A stretch of DNA of 18,180 nt, taken from contig JANQGL010000172.1 in the NCBI GenBank assembly GCA_028277325.1, positions 1-18,180 on the forward strand, read 5' to 3'. The DNA is from Magnetospira sp. GTDB lineage: Bacteria; Pseudomonadota; Alphaproteobacteria; Rhodospirillales; Magnetospiraceae. The first letter of the stretch is position 1, and each line of letters begins with the position of its first letter. The position numbers were made by a program, and so were the translations under genes. The notes under the pieces were generated by a model. The model worked only from the letters and a program-made list of their open reading frames with translations, was not told the DNA's origin and searched no databases. Of this stretch, positions 7,221 through 13,100 are shown piece after piece.

Positions 7221-8453
7221 TCAGGCGGGTGGCTGGCCGGTGGGGTGGTCCTGTACTTGCACTAAGGTTGCACTTTGCGCCGCTGAAACCCGGCGGGCCG
7301 TGTGGCGTTGCAGGTCGTCACAGACGGCTTCGATGGCCTTCTTGGTGGCCTGGCAATAGTCGGGGTCGAAGGGGCTGTAGGTGAGGTCGGTGCGCTTGAC
7401 GTCCACCGGCATGTGGCCCAGCAGGATGGAGATTTCCGCCGCCGGCACGCGCCGTCGGCGCAGTTCGCGGCCCAGGGTATGACGGATGGAGTAGGGGGTC
7501 ACCGCCTTGTCCAGCTTGGCGTCCTTGCGGGCCGTGCACCAGGCCTTCTTGATGCTCGCCAGCGGCTTACCGTAGCAGGTCACGAAATGCTCCAGGGGCC
7601 AGCAGCCGAGGATCCGGCCGTTGCGCCGTTTCTCATAGAGGTCCGGCGCCGCGCGCAGGAAGGGCAGCAGGGAGTCGGTCAGCGGCACGATGGGGCGGTA
7701 CTTCTTGGTCTGCCGGCGACCCTCCGGATTGAGGTCGACTAGGCGGTTGTCGAAGTCCACCTGCGGGCGCCGCAGGTCCAGGATGGCGCCCGGCCTGGAC
7801 AGGGTGTTTAGCGCGATTCGCAGGAACATCAGAAGGTGCGCGGACGTGGCCGCGTCGAACAGGCGACCCAACTCCTCGAGCGTCAGGGGGCGTCCCCTGG
7901 GCGGCGCCTGGCGCCGGTCCTCCGAGGTCTGGACATCGGCGACGAAAGGCACCGAGCGGACCATGCCGCGCTTCCAGGCCCAGTTCAGCGCCGCCCGGCC
8001 CACGGACAGGATGCGGCTGATGTAGCCTTCCGACAGACCGAGCTTGCGCAGGTGGGCGTGGAACTCCTCCTGGCGCTCTGGCGTCAGCTCGGAAATGGTG
8101 TCACCGGCGAAGAAATCGGTGAAGTAGGCGAGCGCGATGCGCGCCGCTTCCTCAGAAGCGATGTCCTTGGCGTGACCGTCGTAGTAGCGCAGCCAGACCG
8201 TCTCCAGCCGCAGGTCGGAGGGGTCGACATCGCGGATGCGGGTATGCTTCAGTGCGTGGTCGAGGAGGATCTGCTGGGCTTGTTGAAAGTCACACGTGCC
8301 AGTCGACTTAGAGCGTCGGCCTCCGGACCGCTTGTCGTGCCAGGCGATGTAGTAGCGGGGGGAATGGCCCCGGCGGGTGAGCCAGAAGTCCCCGACGATG
8401 TAGAGCTTGCCACCTTCTCCGGCACCGCCGGCGCCGTCACCACTGCCGCGCAT
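7221..8453 (-). CDS. Tyrosine recombinase / phage-type integrase
   Basis: This enzyme would insert and excise the element by site-specific recombination. The 410-residue protein has an N-terminal arm-binding part (GKLYIVGDFWLTRRGHSP near residues 15-32), a SAM-like core-binding domain (about 95-170) and a catalytic domain. Catalytic residues appear to be Arg220 (LSRPGA), Lys250/251 (TKKYRPIVPL), Arg324 (PYSIRHTLGREL), His347 (LLGHM) and the nucleophile Tyr359 (LTYSPF); Tyr366 is an alternative. The usual His of the HxxR motif is replaced by Tyr321. The ATG at 8453 is preferred over an in-frame ATG at 8486 because GAGAGG lies eight bases before it and family similarity begins just after. It overlaps the excisionase-like frame by about 200 bases and points towards tRNA-Val. 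Confidence 0.93.
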   Translation of the reverse strand: MRGSGDGAGGAGEGGKLYIVGDFWLTRRGHSPRYYIAWHDKRSGGRRSKSTGTCDFQQAQQILLDHALKHTRIRDVDPSDLRLETVWLRYYDGHAKDIASEEAARIALAYFTDFFAGDTISELTPERQEEFHAHLRKLGLSEGYISRILSVGRAALNWAWKRGMVRSVPFVADVQTSEDRRQAPPRGRPLTLEELGRLFDAATSAHLLMFLRIALNTLSRPGAILDLRRPQVDFDNRLVDLNPEGRRQTKKYRPIVPLTDSLLPFLRAAPDLYEKRRNGRILGCWPLEHFVTCYGKPLASIKKAWCTARKDAKLDKAVTPYSIRHTLGRELRRRRVPAAEISILLGHMPVDVKRTDLTYSPFDPDYCQATKKAIEAVCDDLQRHTARRVSAAQSATLVQVQDHPTGQPPA

Positions 8454-8638
8454 ACCTTGTTCCTCTCCACGTACTCCCTGAGCCATTCCGGCCGATAACG
8501 ATATTTCCTCTTGCCGAGTCGCGCATAGGTTATCTCACCCGCCCGGCGCGCCAGCTGCAGGTCCCGCTTCGCCATGCGCAGCGCCTCGGCGGCTTCCTCC
8601 TCCGTGAGAATGTCGGGCAGGCCTGCGAAGTCCGTCAT
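8249..8638 (-). CDS. Excisionase-like helix-turn-helix DNA-binding protein with run-on tail
   Basis: The first ~62 residues look like a small MerR/excisionase-type winged HTH: ILTEEEAAEALRMAKRDLQL, a short turn, then the wing GEITYARLGKRKYRYRPEW and REYVER. Such proteins sit directly upstream of integrases and direct excision. The stop of the preceding frame overlaps the ATG at 8638 (ATGA), implying coupling. The folded part ends near base 8450, exactly where the integrase begins. The remaining ~64 residues are rich in Ser, Thr, Pro and Ala and overlap the integrase gene out of frame, so they look like read-on into noncoding frame after loss of a stop rather than a real domain. The HTH identity is fairly sure; the true C-terminus is not. 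Confidence 0.7.
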   Translation of the reverse strand: MTDFAGLPDILTEEEAAEALRMAKRDLQLARRAGEITYARLGKRKYRYRPEWLREYVERNKVCAAVVTAPAVPEKVASSTSSGTSGSPAGAIPPATTSPGTTSGPEADALSRLARVTFNKPSRSSSTTH

Positions 8639-8784
8639 GCGGTCATAGCTCCCCGGTCGCGGGACTGCCGTTGCGATCCTCGGAAAGTTCTGCAATCGAG
8701 ATAACGGGCCAACGTCCGCGGGGTGAGCACGGCCGGCCAGGCGGGGCCCTCACGGGGTCCGGGGATGGGGACGCCGAGCCGCAC
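8635..8784 (-). CDS. Small AlpA/HTH-like remnant, possibly frameshifted
   Basis: A 49-residue frame starts at GTG 8784, two bases after the sulfotransferase-like stop, with GGAAG upstream; a longer reading from 8841 would overlap that gene by 55 bases. It contains WPAVLTPRTLARYLDC, which resembles the first helices of AlpA/excisionase-type HTH proteins, but then turns into Arg/Gln/Ser-rich sequence that does not continue the fold. The neighbouring frame reads PRIATAVPRPGSYDR just before the next gene, which resembles the end of such a domain. A frameshift near base 8690 could therefore have broken a former gene. The stop overlaps the excisionase-like start by 4 bases. It could still be an intact short peptide. 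Confidence 0.4.
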   Translation of the reverse strand: MRLGVPIPGPREGPAWPAVLTPRTLARYLDCRTFRGSQRQSRDRGAMTA

Positions 8785-8786
8785 GG

Positions 8787-9377
8787 TCAGGTCTTCCGCT
8801 CGCCCAGGAGTGCGCACTCCACCGCGAAGTCCGGCCGGCATTCCGGCGGGCGGGTCCGAACCGCCCCGGCCATCGCCTCGACCCTATCGGCCGGCAGGCC
8901 GGCGAAGCCGCAAACCAAGTGCGCGGCGACGATGGGCTCCGACAGGATGCGCTCGAATCGCAGGCGCAGGACGCGGACACAGGCGCGGGCCAGGCCGCTC
9001 ATGGCGGCCTTCCGGTCGCGGCGCAAGGAGACTTCCAGGGCTCGAATGTCCTGGCGGGTTGGTCGCACGCCGAAAAAGGTCGACATCATCTTTGCCTGAG
9101 AACGGGCCTGTTCGCGCGGATGACGGTCCAACCAGAGGGCCTCGAATCGGGAGCCGGCCGGCAGCCGAACCCGATGCGGATCCAGCAGCTTCACCGCATG
9201 GCCTTCCCGTCGGACCAGCCAGTCGGGATCGAAGCGCGAATGCCCCATCTCCGACGCTCCGAACGCCGGCCATTCCCCGGTCACCGGCATCCCGCCGGCC
9301 TCCAGGATCTGCATGGCGAGCGACGTGCCGCAGCGGCCGAGGCCGCAGACCAGCAGGATCGGAGCGGACGGGCTCAT
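8787..9377 (-). CDS. Sulfotransferase-like phage/accessory protein
   Basis: The 196-residue protein begins with a strand and P-loop-like phosphosulfate-binding signature ILLVCGLGRCGTSLAMQ (residues 7-23), followed by GGMPVTGEWPAF, HAVKLLDPHRVRLP and LWLDRHPREQARSQAKMM. This arrangement fits the sulfotransferase (PAPS-binding) fold, in which the Gly-rich loop holds the 5' phosphosulfate. Short proteins of this sort occur in alphaproteobacterial prophages with no known acceptor. The ATG at 9377 overlaps the upstream stop (ATGA) and has GGTGG nine bases upstream; the longer in-frame start at 9476 would overlap the upstream gene by about 100 bases. The reaction and substrate are unproven. A small nucleotide-kinase-like role is a weaker alternative. 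Confidence 0.7.
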   Translation of the reverse strand: MSPSAPILLVCGLGRCGTSLAMQILEAGGMPVTGEWPAFGASEMGHSRFDPDWLVRREGHAVKLLDPHRVRLPAGSRFEALWLDRHPREQARSQAKMMSTFFGVRPTRQDIRALEVSLRRDRKAAMSGLARACVRVLRLRFERILSEPIVAAHLVCGFAGLPADRVEAMAGAVRTRPPECRPDFAVECALLGERKT

Positions 9378-9730
9378 GGCGAAATGCCACCGGATTTCGG
9401 GAGGGCTCTCGGGCCGGTGCCGGCATTTGCATCCCGGTTCTTTTTCCGACGCCGGTAGTCTTTCAGGATTCCGCATCCGCCCGGTATCCGCCCCTCGGAG
9501 CAGTTCATCGGGGCGGCGGAATTCCCGTAATGCTTACAATGCGTCATTTCGCATCCGGGCGGTTCGAGCACACTCACCAGCGTCCAAACGATGGGATTCA
9601 ACCGCCTATCGCTTATGCGGCGCTGCCTCAAGACAATCGCGAGGTCTTTCAGGGACAGATTATCCGGGTCCAATCCGCGCATCCGGAGACTGTTTTCAAG
9701 CCGTTGCATTTTGTTGCACGAGTTCCACAT
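9374..9730 (-). CDS. Small cysteine-containing phage-type protein, function unknown
   Basis: The 118-residue protein has a basic, helical N-terminal half (QRLENSLRMRG, LSLKDLAIVLRQRRI) and a C-terminal cluster CEMTHCKHYG...NCSEGRIPGGCGILKDYRRRKK. The four Cys (about residues 60, 65, 77 and 86) with a His two residues after the second look like a possible zinc site. The ATG at 9730 overlaps the preceding stop in TGATG, and the stop overlaps the sulfotransferase-like ATG; both suggest coupled translation and support the gene being real. Lower GC content than the chromosomal genes is visible at its 5' end. No function can be assigned. Confidence 0.6.
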   Translation of the reverse strand: MWNSCNKMQRLENSLRMRGLDPDNLSLKDLAIVLRQRRISDRRLNPIVWTLVSVLEPPGCEMTHCKHYGNSAAPMNCSEGRIPGGCGILKDYRRRKKNRDANAGTGPRALPKSGGISP

Positions 9731-10332
9731 CACAACGCCCCATCGATGTTCCGAAACAGGGTCTCGTAGGCGATGACGTAGACCGTCGGGTTATCGGCCC
9801 AGGTCTCGCCCGCCTTGGCGCCGTGCAGGAAATTCCAAAGTGAGCGGTAGCTGTCGACCGGCGTCCACTCGACCCGATAGACGAGGGTCGACGGGTAGCG
9901 ATAATCGCGCATTTCCAGCAGGTCGCCGCGTGCCCGACGGTCGATGCCCTCGGCGAGGGCGTCGGCGTTGCCGCAGGCCTGCAGCGGCTCGACACGGACG
10001 TCCGTCACCCGGTGGGTGAGCCGCGAGGCGGCGCGCGGCATGTGGATGGACGGGCGCCAAGGGTAGCCGCGCACCCCGATGTCCGACGCTCCGAACGCAT
10101 CGGTCGCGGCGTAGCGGAAGTCGGCGGACCCGTAGTTCCTGGTCGGCAGGTCGTCGCCGAAGGACAGGGCCTGCCAAGTCTCCCGCCCCCAGAGATAGAC
10201 GTCTTCCACGGCGGCGAAGGCATCGGCCACCCGCCTCCACATCGGAGTCGGGATGCGCCGGGTCACGCGCTTGCGGTTCGCGAAGTGGGCGCGCACCATC
10301 TCCGGCGACCAGATGACGGGCCAGGATTTCAC
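9730..10332 (-). CDS. ASCH/PUA-like phage protein
   Basis: This 200-residue protein matches a well-spread phage family with an ASCH/PUA-like fold, thought to bind RNA or nucleic acid. Recognisable parts are the N-terminus KSWPVIWSPEMVRAHFANRK with VTRRI at residues 2-27, RPSIHMPRAASRLTHRVTDV (about 93-112), RVEPLQACGNADALAEGI, and the C-terminal WNFLHGAKAGETWADNP then VYVIAYE. The start is GTG at 10332 inside a GTGA overlap with the stop of a 30-residue peptide. Many relatives begin with ATG and the same pattern. The biological role in the phage is not known. Confidence 0.75.
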   Translation of the reverse strand: MKSWPVIWSPEMVRAHFANRKRVTRRIPTPMWRRVADAFAAVEDVYLWGRETWQALSFGDDLPTRNYGSADFRYAATDAFGASDIGVRGYPWRPSIHMPRAASRLTHRVTDVRVEPLQACGNADALAEGIDRRARGDLLEMRDYRYPSTLVYRVEWTPVDSYRSLWNFLHGAKAGETWADNPTVYVIAYETLFRNIDGAL

Positions 10333-10421
10333 TGGTGACCGCCCCCGGCCGGCGACGGCAGCAGAGGCGCCATCGCGGCCACCTGGACCGCCTCGGCGGC
10401 CATGGTGGCGACCTTTTTCAT
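10329..10421 (-). CDS. 30-residue coupled peptide
   Basis: A short frame fits exactly between two genes: its ATG (10421-10419) overlaps the upstream Xre stop in ATGA, and its TGA overlaps the GTG of the ASCH-like gene in GTGA. The peptide starts MKKVATMAAEAVQVAAMA, an Ala-rich segment likely to be helical and amphipathic, then LLPSPAGGGHQ. The exact nesting argues that it is translated, if only to carry ribosomes through. No homologue is recognised. Confidence 0.55.
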   Translation of the reverse strand: MKKVATMAAEAVQVAAMAPLLPSPAGGGHQ

Positions 10422-10867
10422 GTCGGCGCCCCCGTCAGAGGGCCGGTCTCTCGCTCGAGGTCGCCGCCGTCTCCCGCCACCGCCGACAGCAGGGCGCGGA
10501 CACGCTGGCGCACCGTCGGCGACAACCGTTTCAGCAGATGGAGGGTGCGCAGGTCCTCGTGGTCGATGACCGGAACCGGACCGGCCGCCCGGTCACGCAG
10601 ACCGTCGAAGAAATAGCCCACCGGCACGTCGAAGAACTCGGCGAGCCGGAACAGGGTCGAGGCGCTGATTCGGTTGGCGCCGCGTTCATACTTCTGAATC
10701 TGCTGGAACGACAGGCCAACCGCGTCGCCCAGCTTTTCCTGCGAGACATTCCGGAGTTTCCGCAGCTGAAGCAGCCGTTCGCCAACGTAAATATCGACCG
10801 GTTCCGGCCCGTGGGTGGCAACGGTGCGGCGGGTCCTGCCGGTGGATTCCTTTGCCTGAATGTTCAT
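10418..10867 (-). CDS. Xre-family transcriptional regulator
   Basis: The 149-residue protein has a textbook HTH_3 domain at about residues 28-90: VGERLLQLRKLRNVSQEKLG, VGLSFQQIQKYERGANRISA, then LFRLAEFFDVPVGYFFDGL. The C-terminal part (RTLHLLKRLSPTVRQRVRALL) is a short helical tail, with no LexA-type protease domain. This pattern is common in alphaproteobacterial phage and chromosomal regulators. GGGAGG lies six bases before the ATG at 10867, so it also has independent initiation. It follows the 51-residue membrane peptide by 15 bases. It probably regulates the integration operon or the element's lysogeny; targets are not shown. Confidence 0.9.
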   Translation of the reverse strand: MNIQAKESTGRTRRTVATHGPEPVDIYVGERLLQLRKLRNVSQEKLGDAVGLSFQQIQKYERGANRISASTLFRLAEFFDVPVGYFFDGLRDRAAGPVPVIDHEDLRTLHLLKRLSPTVRQRVRALLSAVAGDGGDLERETGPLTGAPT

Positions 10868-10882
10868 GTCGCGCCTCCCGCC

Positions 10883-11038
10883 CTATCCGCCGTAGCCGCC
10901 GAGCAAGAGCAGGCCGGCGACGGTGAGCAGGGCGAGCGTCGCGCCAAGGCCCAGGTCGACGAGGCCGCGTAGCCGGCGTCGACGTCGGATCCGCGACGCG
11001 GGCGGCACGGCGGGCAGTCCGAAATGGCGTTCGGTCAT
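10883..11038 (-). CDS. 51-residue single-pass membrane peptide
   Basis: The peptide starts at an ATG that overlaps the preceding stop (ATGA, 11035-11038). A basic stretch RIRRRRRLRG (residues 16-25) is followed by one hydrophobic helix at about 28-48 (LGLGATLALLTVAGLLLL) and a GGYGG end. The positive-inside rule predicts a cytoplasmic N-terminus. The ATG was chosen for the overlap; the longer in-frame reading to 11401 lies over the upstream HTH gene. Function unknown. Confidence 0.6.
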   Translation of the reverse strand: MTERHFGLPAVPPASRIRRRRRLRGLVDLGLGATLALLTVAGLLLLGGYGG

Positions 11039-11292
11039 GGTGTCTGTTCCTTTTCCGATGGTTGGACGATGCGCAGTTCGACCCCGAGCGCGTGGGCCCA
11101 GCGGCACATGTTCTCCGCCGACGGCACCCGGGTGCCGTCTTCCCAGCCGGTCACCGTCTGGCGCGTCGTTCCGACGCGCGCCGCAACGTGGTGCTGCGTC
11201 AGACCGGCCCGCTTCCTGGCCGCGGCGAGGCCACGCAGAACGGCCATGAGCTGGGTGCCGGGCGAAGCGGGCGGTGGAACCGGTGGAATCAT
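11035..11292 (-). CDS. Short Cro/CI-type HTH regulator
   Basis: The 85-residue protein carries one HTH_3 domain: LRGLAAARKRAGLTQHHVAA (residues 19-38), RVGTTRQTVTGWEDGTRVPS, ENMCRWAHALGVEL. This is the size of a stand-alone Xre/Cro-like DNA-binding protein. A perfect AAGGAG sits six bases before the ATG at 11292. It is the first gene of the minus-strand operon that ends with the integrase, and probably controls that operon. A proline-rich N-terminal leader of about 15 residues precedes the domain; an internal ATG at residue 16 is possible but has a poorer ribosome site. Confidence 0.88.
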   Translation of the reverse strand: MIPPVPPPASPGTQLMAVLRGLAAARKRAGLTQHHVAARVGTTRQTVTGWEDGTRVPSAENMCRWAHALGVELRIVQPSEKEQTP

Positions 11293-11449
11293 GCGCCACT
11301 CCTTGCGAAGGCCGGTCTTTCCCGACAGTCAGCCCCTTCCATGGGCGGAGCGACCCCATGTCGTAGGTTCGGTCTTGGTATGGGACGGGCCGTCCCGGCA
11401 TCGCGCCGCGTTTCCGCGCCCTGTGGTTTTGGCGGTCTCCGCCGCGGAG

Positions 11450-11485
11450 CCTCCGCCGGGGTCAGGGGAAGAACCCCGGCGGAGG
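11450..11485. other. Perfect 13-bp hairpin in the operon leader
   Basis: CCTCCGCCGGGGT (11450-11462) pairs without mismatch with ACCCCGGCGGAGG (11473-11485) around a 10-base loop. A second small dyad, CTCCG/CGGAG, lies just to its left. No T-run follows on either strand, so it is not a simple intrinsic terminator. Confidence 0.6.
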
Positions 11486-11673
11486 TGGGAAAACCCGCCG
11501 CAACCGGGGAGGACGGTTTCGACGGCGGAAGGTGCGGCCGCGCCCGGCTTGCCCCGAGCCGGGCCTGGTGTGCTGGGCCGGACCGCGCGGCCCCTGTCCG
11601 TTGTTCGCTCCGTCGGACGAGGAGCGGGAGGCCTCCACGGAACCGGGAGGGGTGCCTTGGTTGGGCGCACCAA

Positions 11674-11695
11674 TCATCATACGTAACTGTGATTT
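11674..11695. promoter_or_regulatory. Operator-like site, left copy
   Basis: ATCATAC-GT-AACTGTGATTT (11676-11695) agrees at 18 of 20 positions with ATCATAC-AC-AACTGTGATTT at 14059-14078 between the divergent repressor and Cro-like genes. Each copy contains ATCA, ten bases, TGAT as a dyad. The left copy also has TGTGATT (11688-11694) facing AATCACA (11709-11715). Likely a repressor site. Confidence 0.55.
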
Positions 11696-11702
11696 AAGTC
11701 AA
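11676..11702 (-). promoter_or_regulatory. Possible promoter of the minus-strand integration operon
   Basis: On the minus strand TTGACT (11702-11697) is followed after 15 bases by TATGAT (11681-11676). The spacing is shorter than ideal, but both hexamers are close to sigma-70 consensus and overlap the operator-like site. Confidence 0.35.
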
Positions 11703-11844
11703 CCATTGAATCACACTTTGATGTCTTTGCGCGGCGCGACGCTCTGCTGGCACACGTTTATCGATTGTTTTCTCAGGGATGTTGGCGTTGAATCGGGCGG
11801 ATTTGGTCGGAGTCCCTCGCCGGAAACCATGCGGAGACCATGCC

Positions 11845-12336
11845 ATGCCGATTCTCGTGATTTGGCCGTTCGGGGCCTTCCTGTTCTACAAGGTCGCGTT
11901 CGACATGGCCTATTTTCACGACCTCACCCTGGTGGCGGCCATCCTGCTGGGGGTCACGGCCGGGGTTTCCATCCTGGTGAGCACGAACTTCCATGCCCGA
12001 GCGGAAGGGCGGTATCTGGCGCGCCTTCGGTTCGGGGCCGATACCCGCTTCCTCGGGCCGGCGTTCGGGGTCTTTGCCGTCAACGCGCTGGCGTTCGCCG
12101 TGCTGTCCCGCCTGATTGTCTTCGGTTTTTCGAAAAGATTGGATGCGGAAATCGGAGACTTCATGGATATGTTTGGCAGGTATGGCTCATCGGCCCGCGA
12201 AGACTATCTTCTGTTTTTATTGATTTGCACGGCCCCTCTGCTCGTTCATTTCGTGATGGTGGCGGTCGGCGTGCATCTCCAGTCGCGCGTCGTCCGCCAG
12301 CAGTTGGCGGCCGACATGGCGGACAACCACCCCTAA
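11845..12336 (+). CDS. Four-helix integral membrane protein, function unknown
   Basis: The 163-residue protein has four hydrophobic segments at about residues 2-18, 27-46, 70-93 and 121-143, separated by charged loops (HARAEGRYLARLRFG near 50-64; KRLDAEIGDFMDM near 97-109). No known family is recognised. The ATG at 11845 has GCGGAG about eight bases upstream; an in-frame ATG at 11779 would add 22 residues but lacks a well-spaced ribosome site. Its stop overlaps the stop of the convergent nuclease-like gene (12333-12336), leaving no terminator between them. Its isolated transcription and AT-richer coding sequence suggest a cargo gene. Holin-like or membrane-stress roles are possible but not supported by any specific motif. 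Confidence 0.65.
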   Translation: MPILVIWPFGAFLFYKVAFDMAYFHDLTLVAAILLGVTAGVSILVSTNFHARAEGRYLARLRFGADTRFLGPAFGVFAVNALAFAVLSRLIVFGFSKRLDAEIGDFMDMFGRYGSSAREDYLLFLLICTAPLLVHFVMVAVGVHLQSRVVRQQLAADMADNHP

Positions 12337-13052
12337 AGCCGGTTCGCCCAGGCGAGGAACCCGGCCAGGTCCATCACCCGGATGGTCTTGCCCTCCGGCG
12401 CGGCGGCGGCGGCGCGGCGCAGCCAGGCCAGGGCCCCGTCCCGCCAGCCGCCGCCGTCGATGACGATGACCACGCGCGCTTCCGGGAAATCGGCCGCGTT
12501 GAGGTAGAGATAGGGCAGCTTCTCGTCGGTCGAGCCGGAGACCTGCTGCCATTTGGCCTCGATGCGGGTCGGGCCGGGCAGGCGCGGCGAGACGGCCAGG
12601 AACTCGGTGCGGCCCCTGGTGCCGTAGATGGTGGTGTAGGGCGCGTCGAGCAGCAGCAGGTCGCCATCGTACCGCCCGGGGTCGGCCGCCCAGTCGGCGT
12701 GGCGGACCGGCACGAACCCGTTCCGTTCCATGGCTTCCTGGACCAGGCTTTCCAGCGAGCCTCCAAACCGGGCGGCGTTGCTCCGCGAGAAGGTTTCCGG
12801 CGACGACCTTTCAGGCGGATCGAGTGTTCGGCCGGGCGCGGGAGGCTCGGCCTGGGCGTCCGGCGACCAGGGCCACGAGGTGCCGAGCAACGCGACGCCG
12901 CCGACGGCCGAGGCCACGAGCAGCGCCGCGATGACCAAACCGATGACCAGACGGCGCCGCGCCGGGTGACCGCCGACCGGCCGGGCCCTCGCGAACAGCT
13001 CCTCCACTTTAAGGTCGATGTCTTTCTTCGTGCCGTCATCCATGGTAACCAT
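12333..13052 (-). CDS. Membrane-anchored PD-(D/E)XK nuclease-like protein
   Basis: The 239-residue protein starts with a charged cytoplasmic segment (DDGTKKDIDLKVEELFARAR), then one membrane helix at about 34-57 (LVIGLVIAALLVASAVGGVALLG), a Pro-rich linker (60-88), and a soluble domain (90-239). The soluble domain has the order YDGDLLLLDAPY (about 128-139), GRTEFL, RIEAKWQQ with Glu165-x-Lys167, GSTDEKLPYLYLN (173-185), VVIVIDGGG and a C-terminal helix. This is the alpha-beta arrangement of a restriction-like PD-(D/E)XK nuclease family. Nuclease activity is inferred, not shown. The start is uncertain: ATG at 13052 or 13043, or GTG at 13055, all with weak ribosome sites. The predicted orientation would leave the domain outside the cytoplasm unless the helix is inverted, which is puzzling for a DNA nuclease. 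Confidence 0.65.
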   Translation of the reverse strand: MVTMDDGTKKDIDLKVEELFARARPVGGHPARRRLVIGLVIAALLVASAVGGVALLGTSWPWSPDAQAEPPAPGRTLDPPERSSPETFSRSNAARFGGSLESLVQEAMERNGFVPVRHADWAADPGRYDGDLLLLDAPYTTIYGTRGRTEFLAVSPRLPGPTRIEAKWQQVSGSTDEKLPYLYLNAADFPEARVVIVIDGGGWRDGALAWLRRAAAAAPEGKTIRVMDLAGFLAWANRL

Positions 13053-13100
13053 CACACCCGCATGTGACTACATATCCGATTAAACATCACCTGTTGCGAT
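13053..13100. promoter_or_regulatory. AT-rich gap with TCACA/TGTGA dyad
   Basis: This short divergent gap should hold the promoter of the nuclease-like gene. TCACA (13052-13056) and TGTGA (13063-13067) form a 5-bp dyad with a 6-base centre. The TGTGA half resembles part of the operator-like sites, but the spacing differs. No clear -35/-10 pair can be fixed. Confidence 0.3.

Larger units (their letters stand above)
11293..11844. other. 550-base untranslated control stretch
   Basis: I see no convincing gene here; the open frames have the Pro/Arg/Gly-rich composition of GC-driven shadows. The left two thirds are very GC-rich and hold a perfect 13-bp hairpin (11450-11485). The right third (about 11670-11780) drops sharply in GC and holds an operator-like site and a possible minus-strand promoter. 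If that promoter drives the operon starting at 11292, the mRNA would have a structured leader of about 375 bases. Confidence 0.6.

Noticed and set aside
9249..10098. A 17-base identical sequence, TCCGACGCTCCGAACGC, in the sulfotransferase-like gene (near 9249) and in the ASCH-like gene (near 10082).
   Set aside because: Both copies encode the same short peptide AFGAS followed by an acidic residue, with no wider DNA similarity and no symmetry. Chance is enough.
11532..13067. A 511-residue plus-strand open frame across the membrane protein and nuclease genes.
   Set aside because: It is a GC-driven shadow with low-complexity composition. The four-helix protein and the minus-strand nuclease explain the region with recognisable domains.
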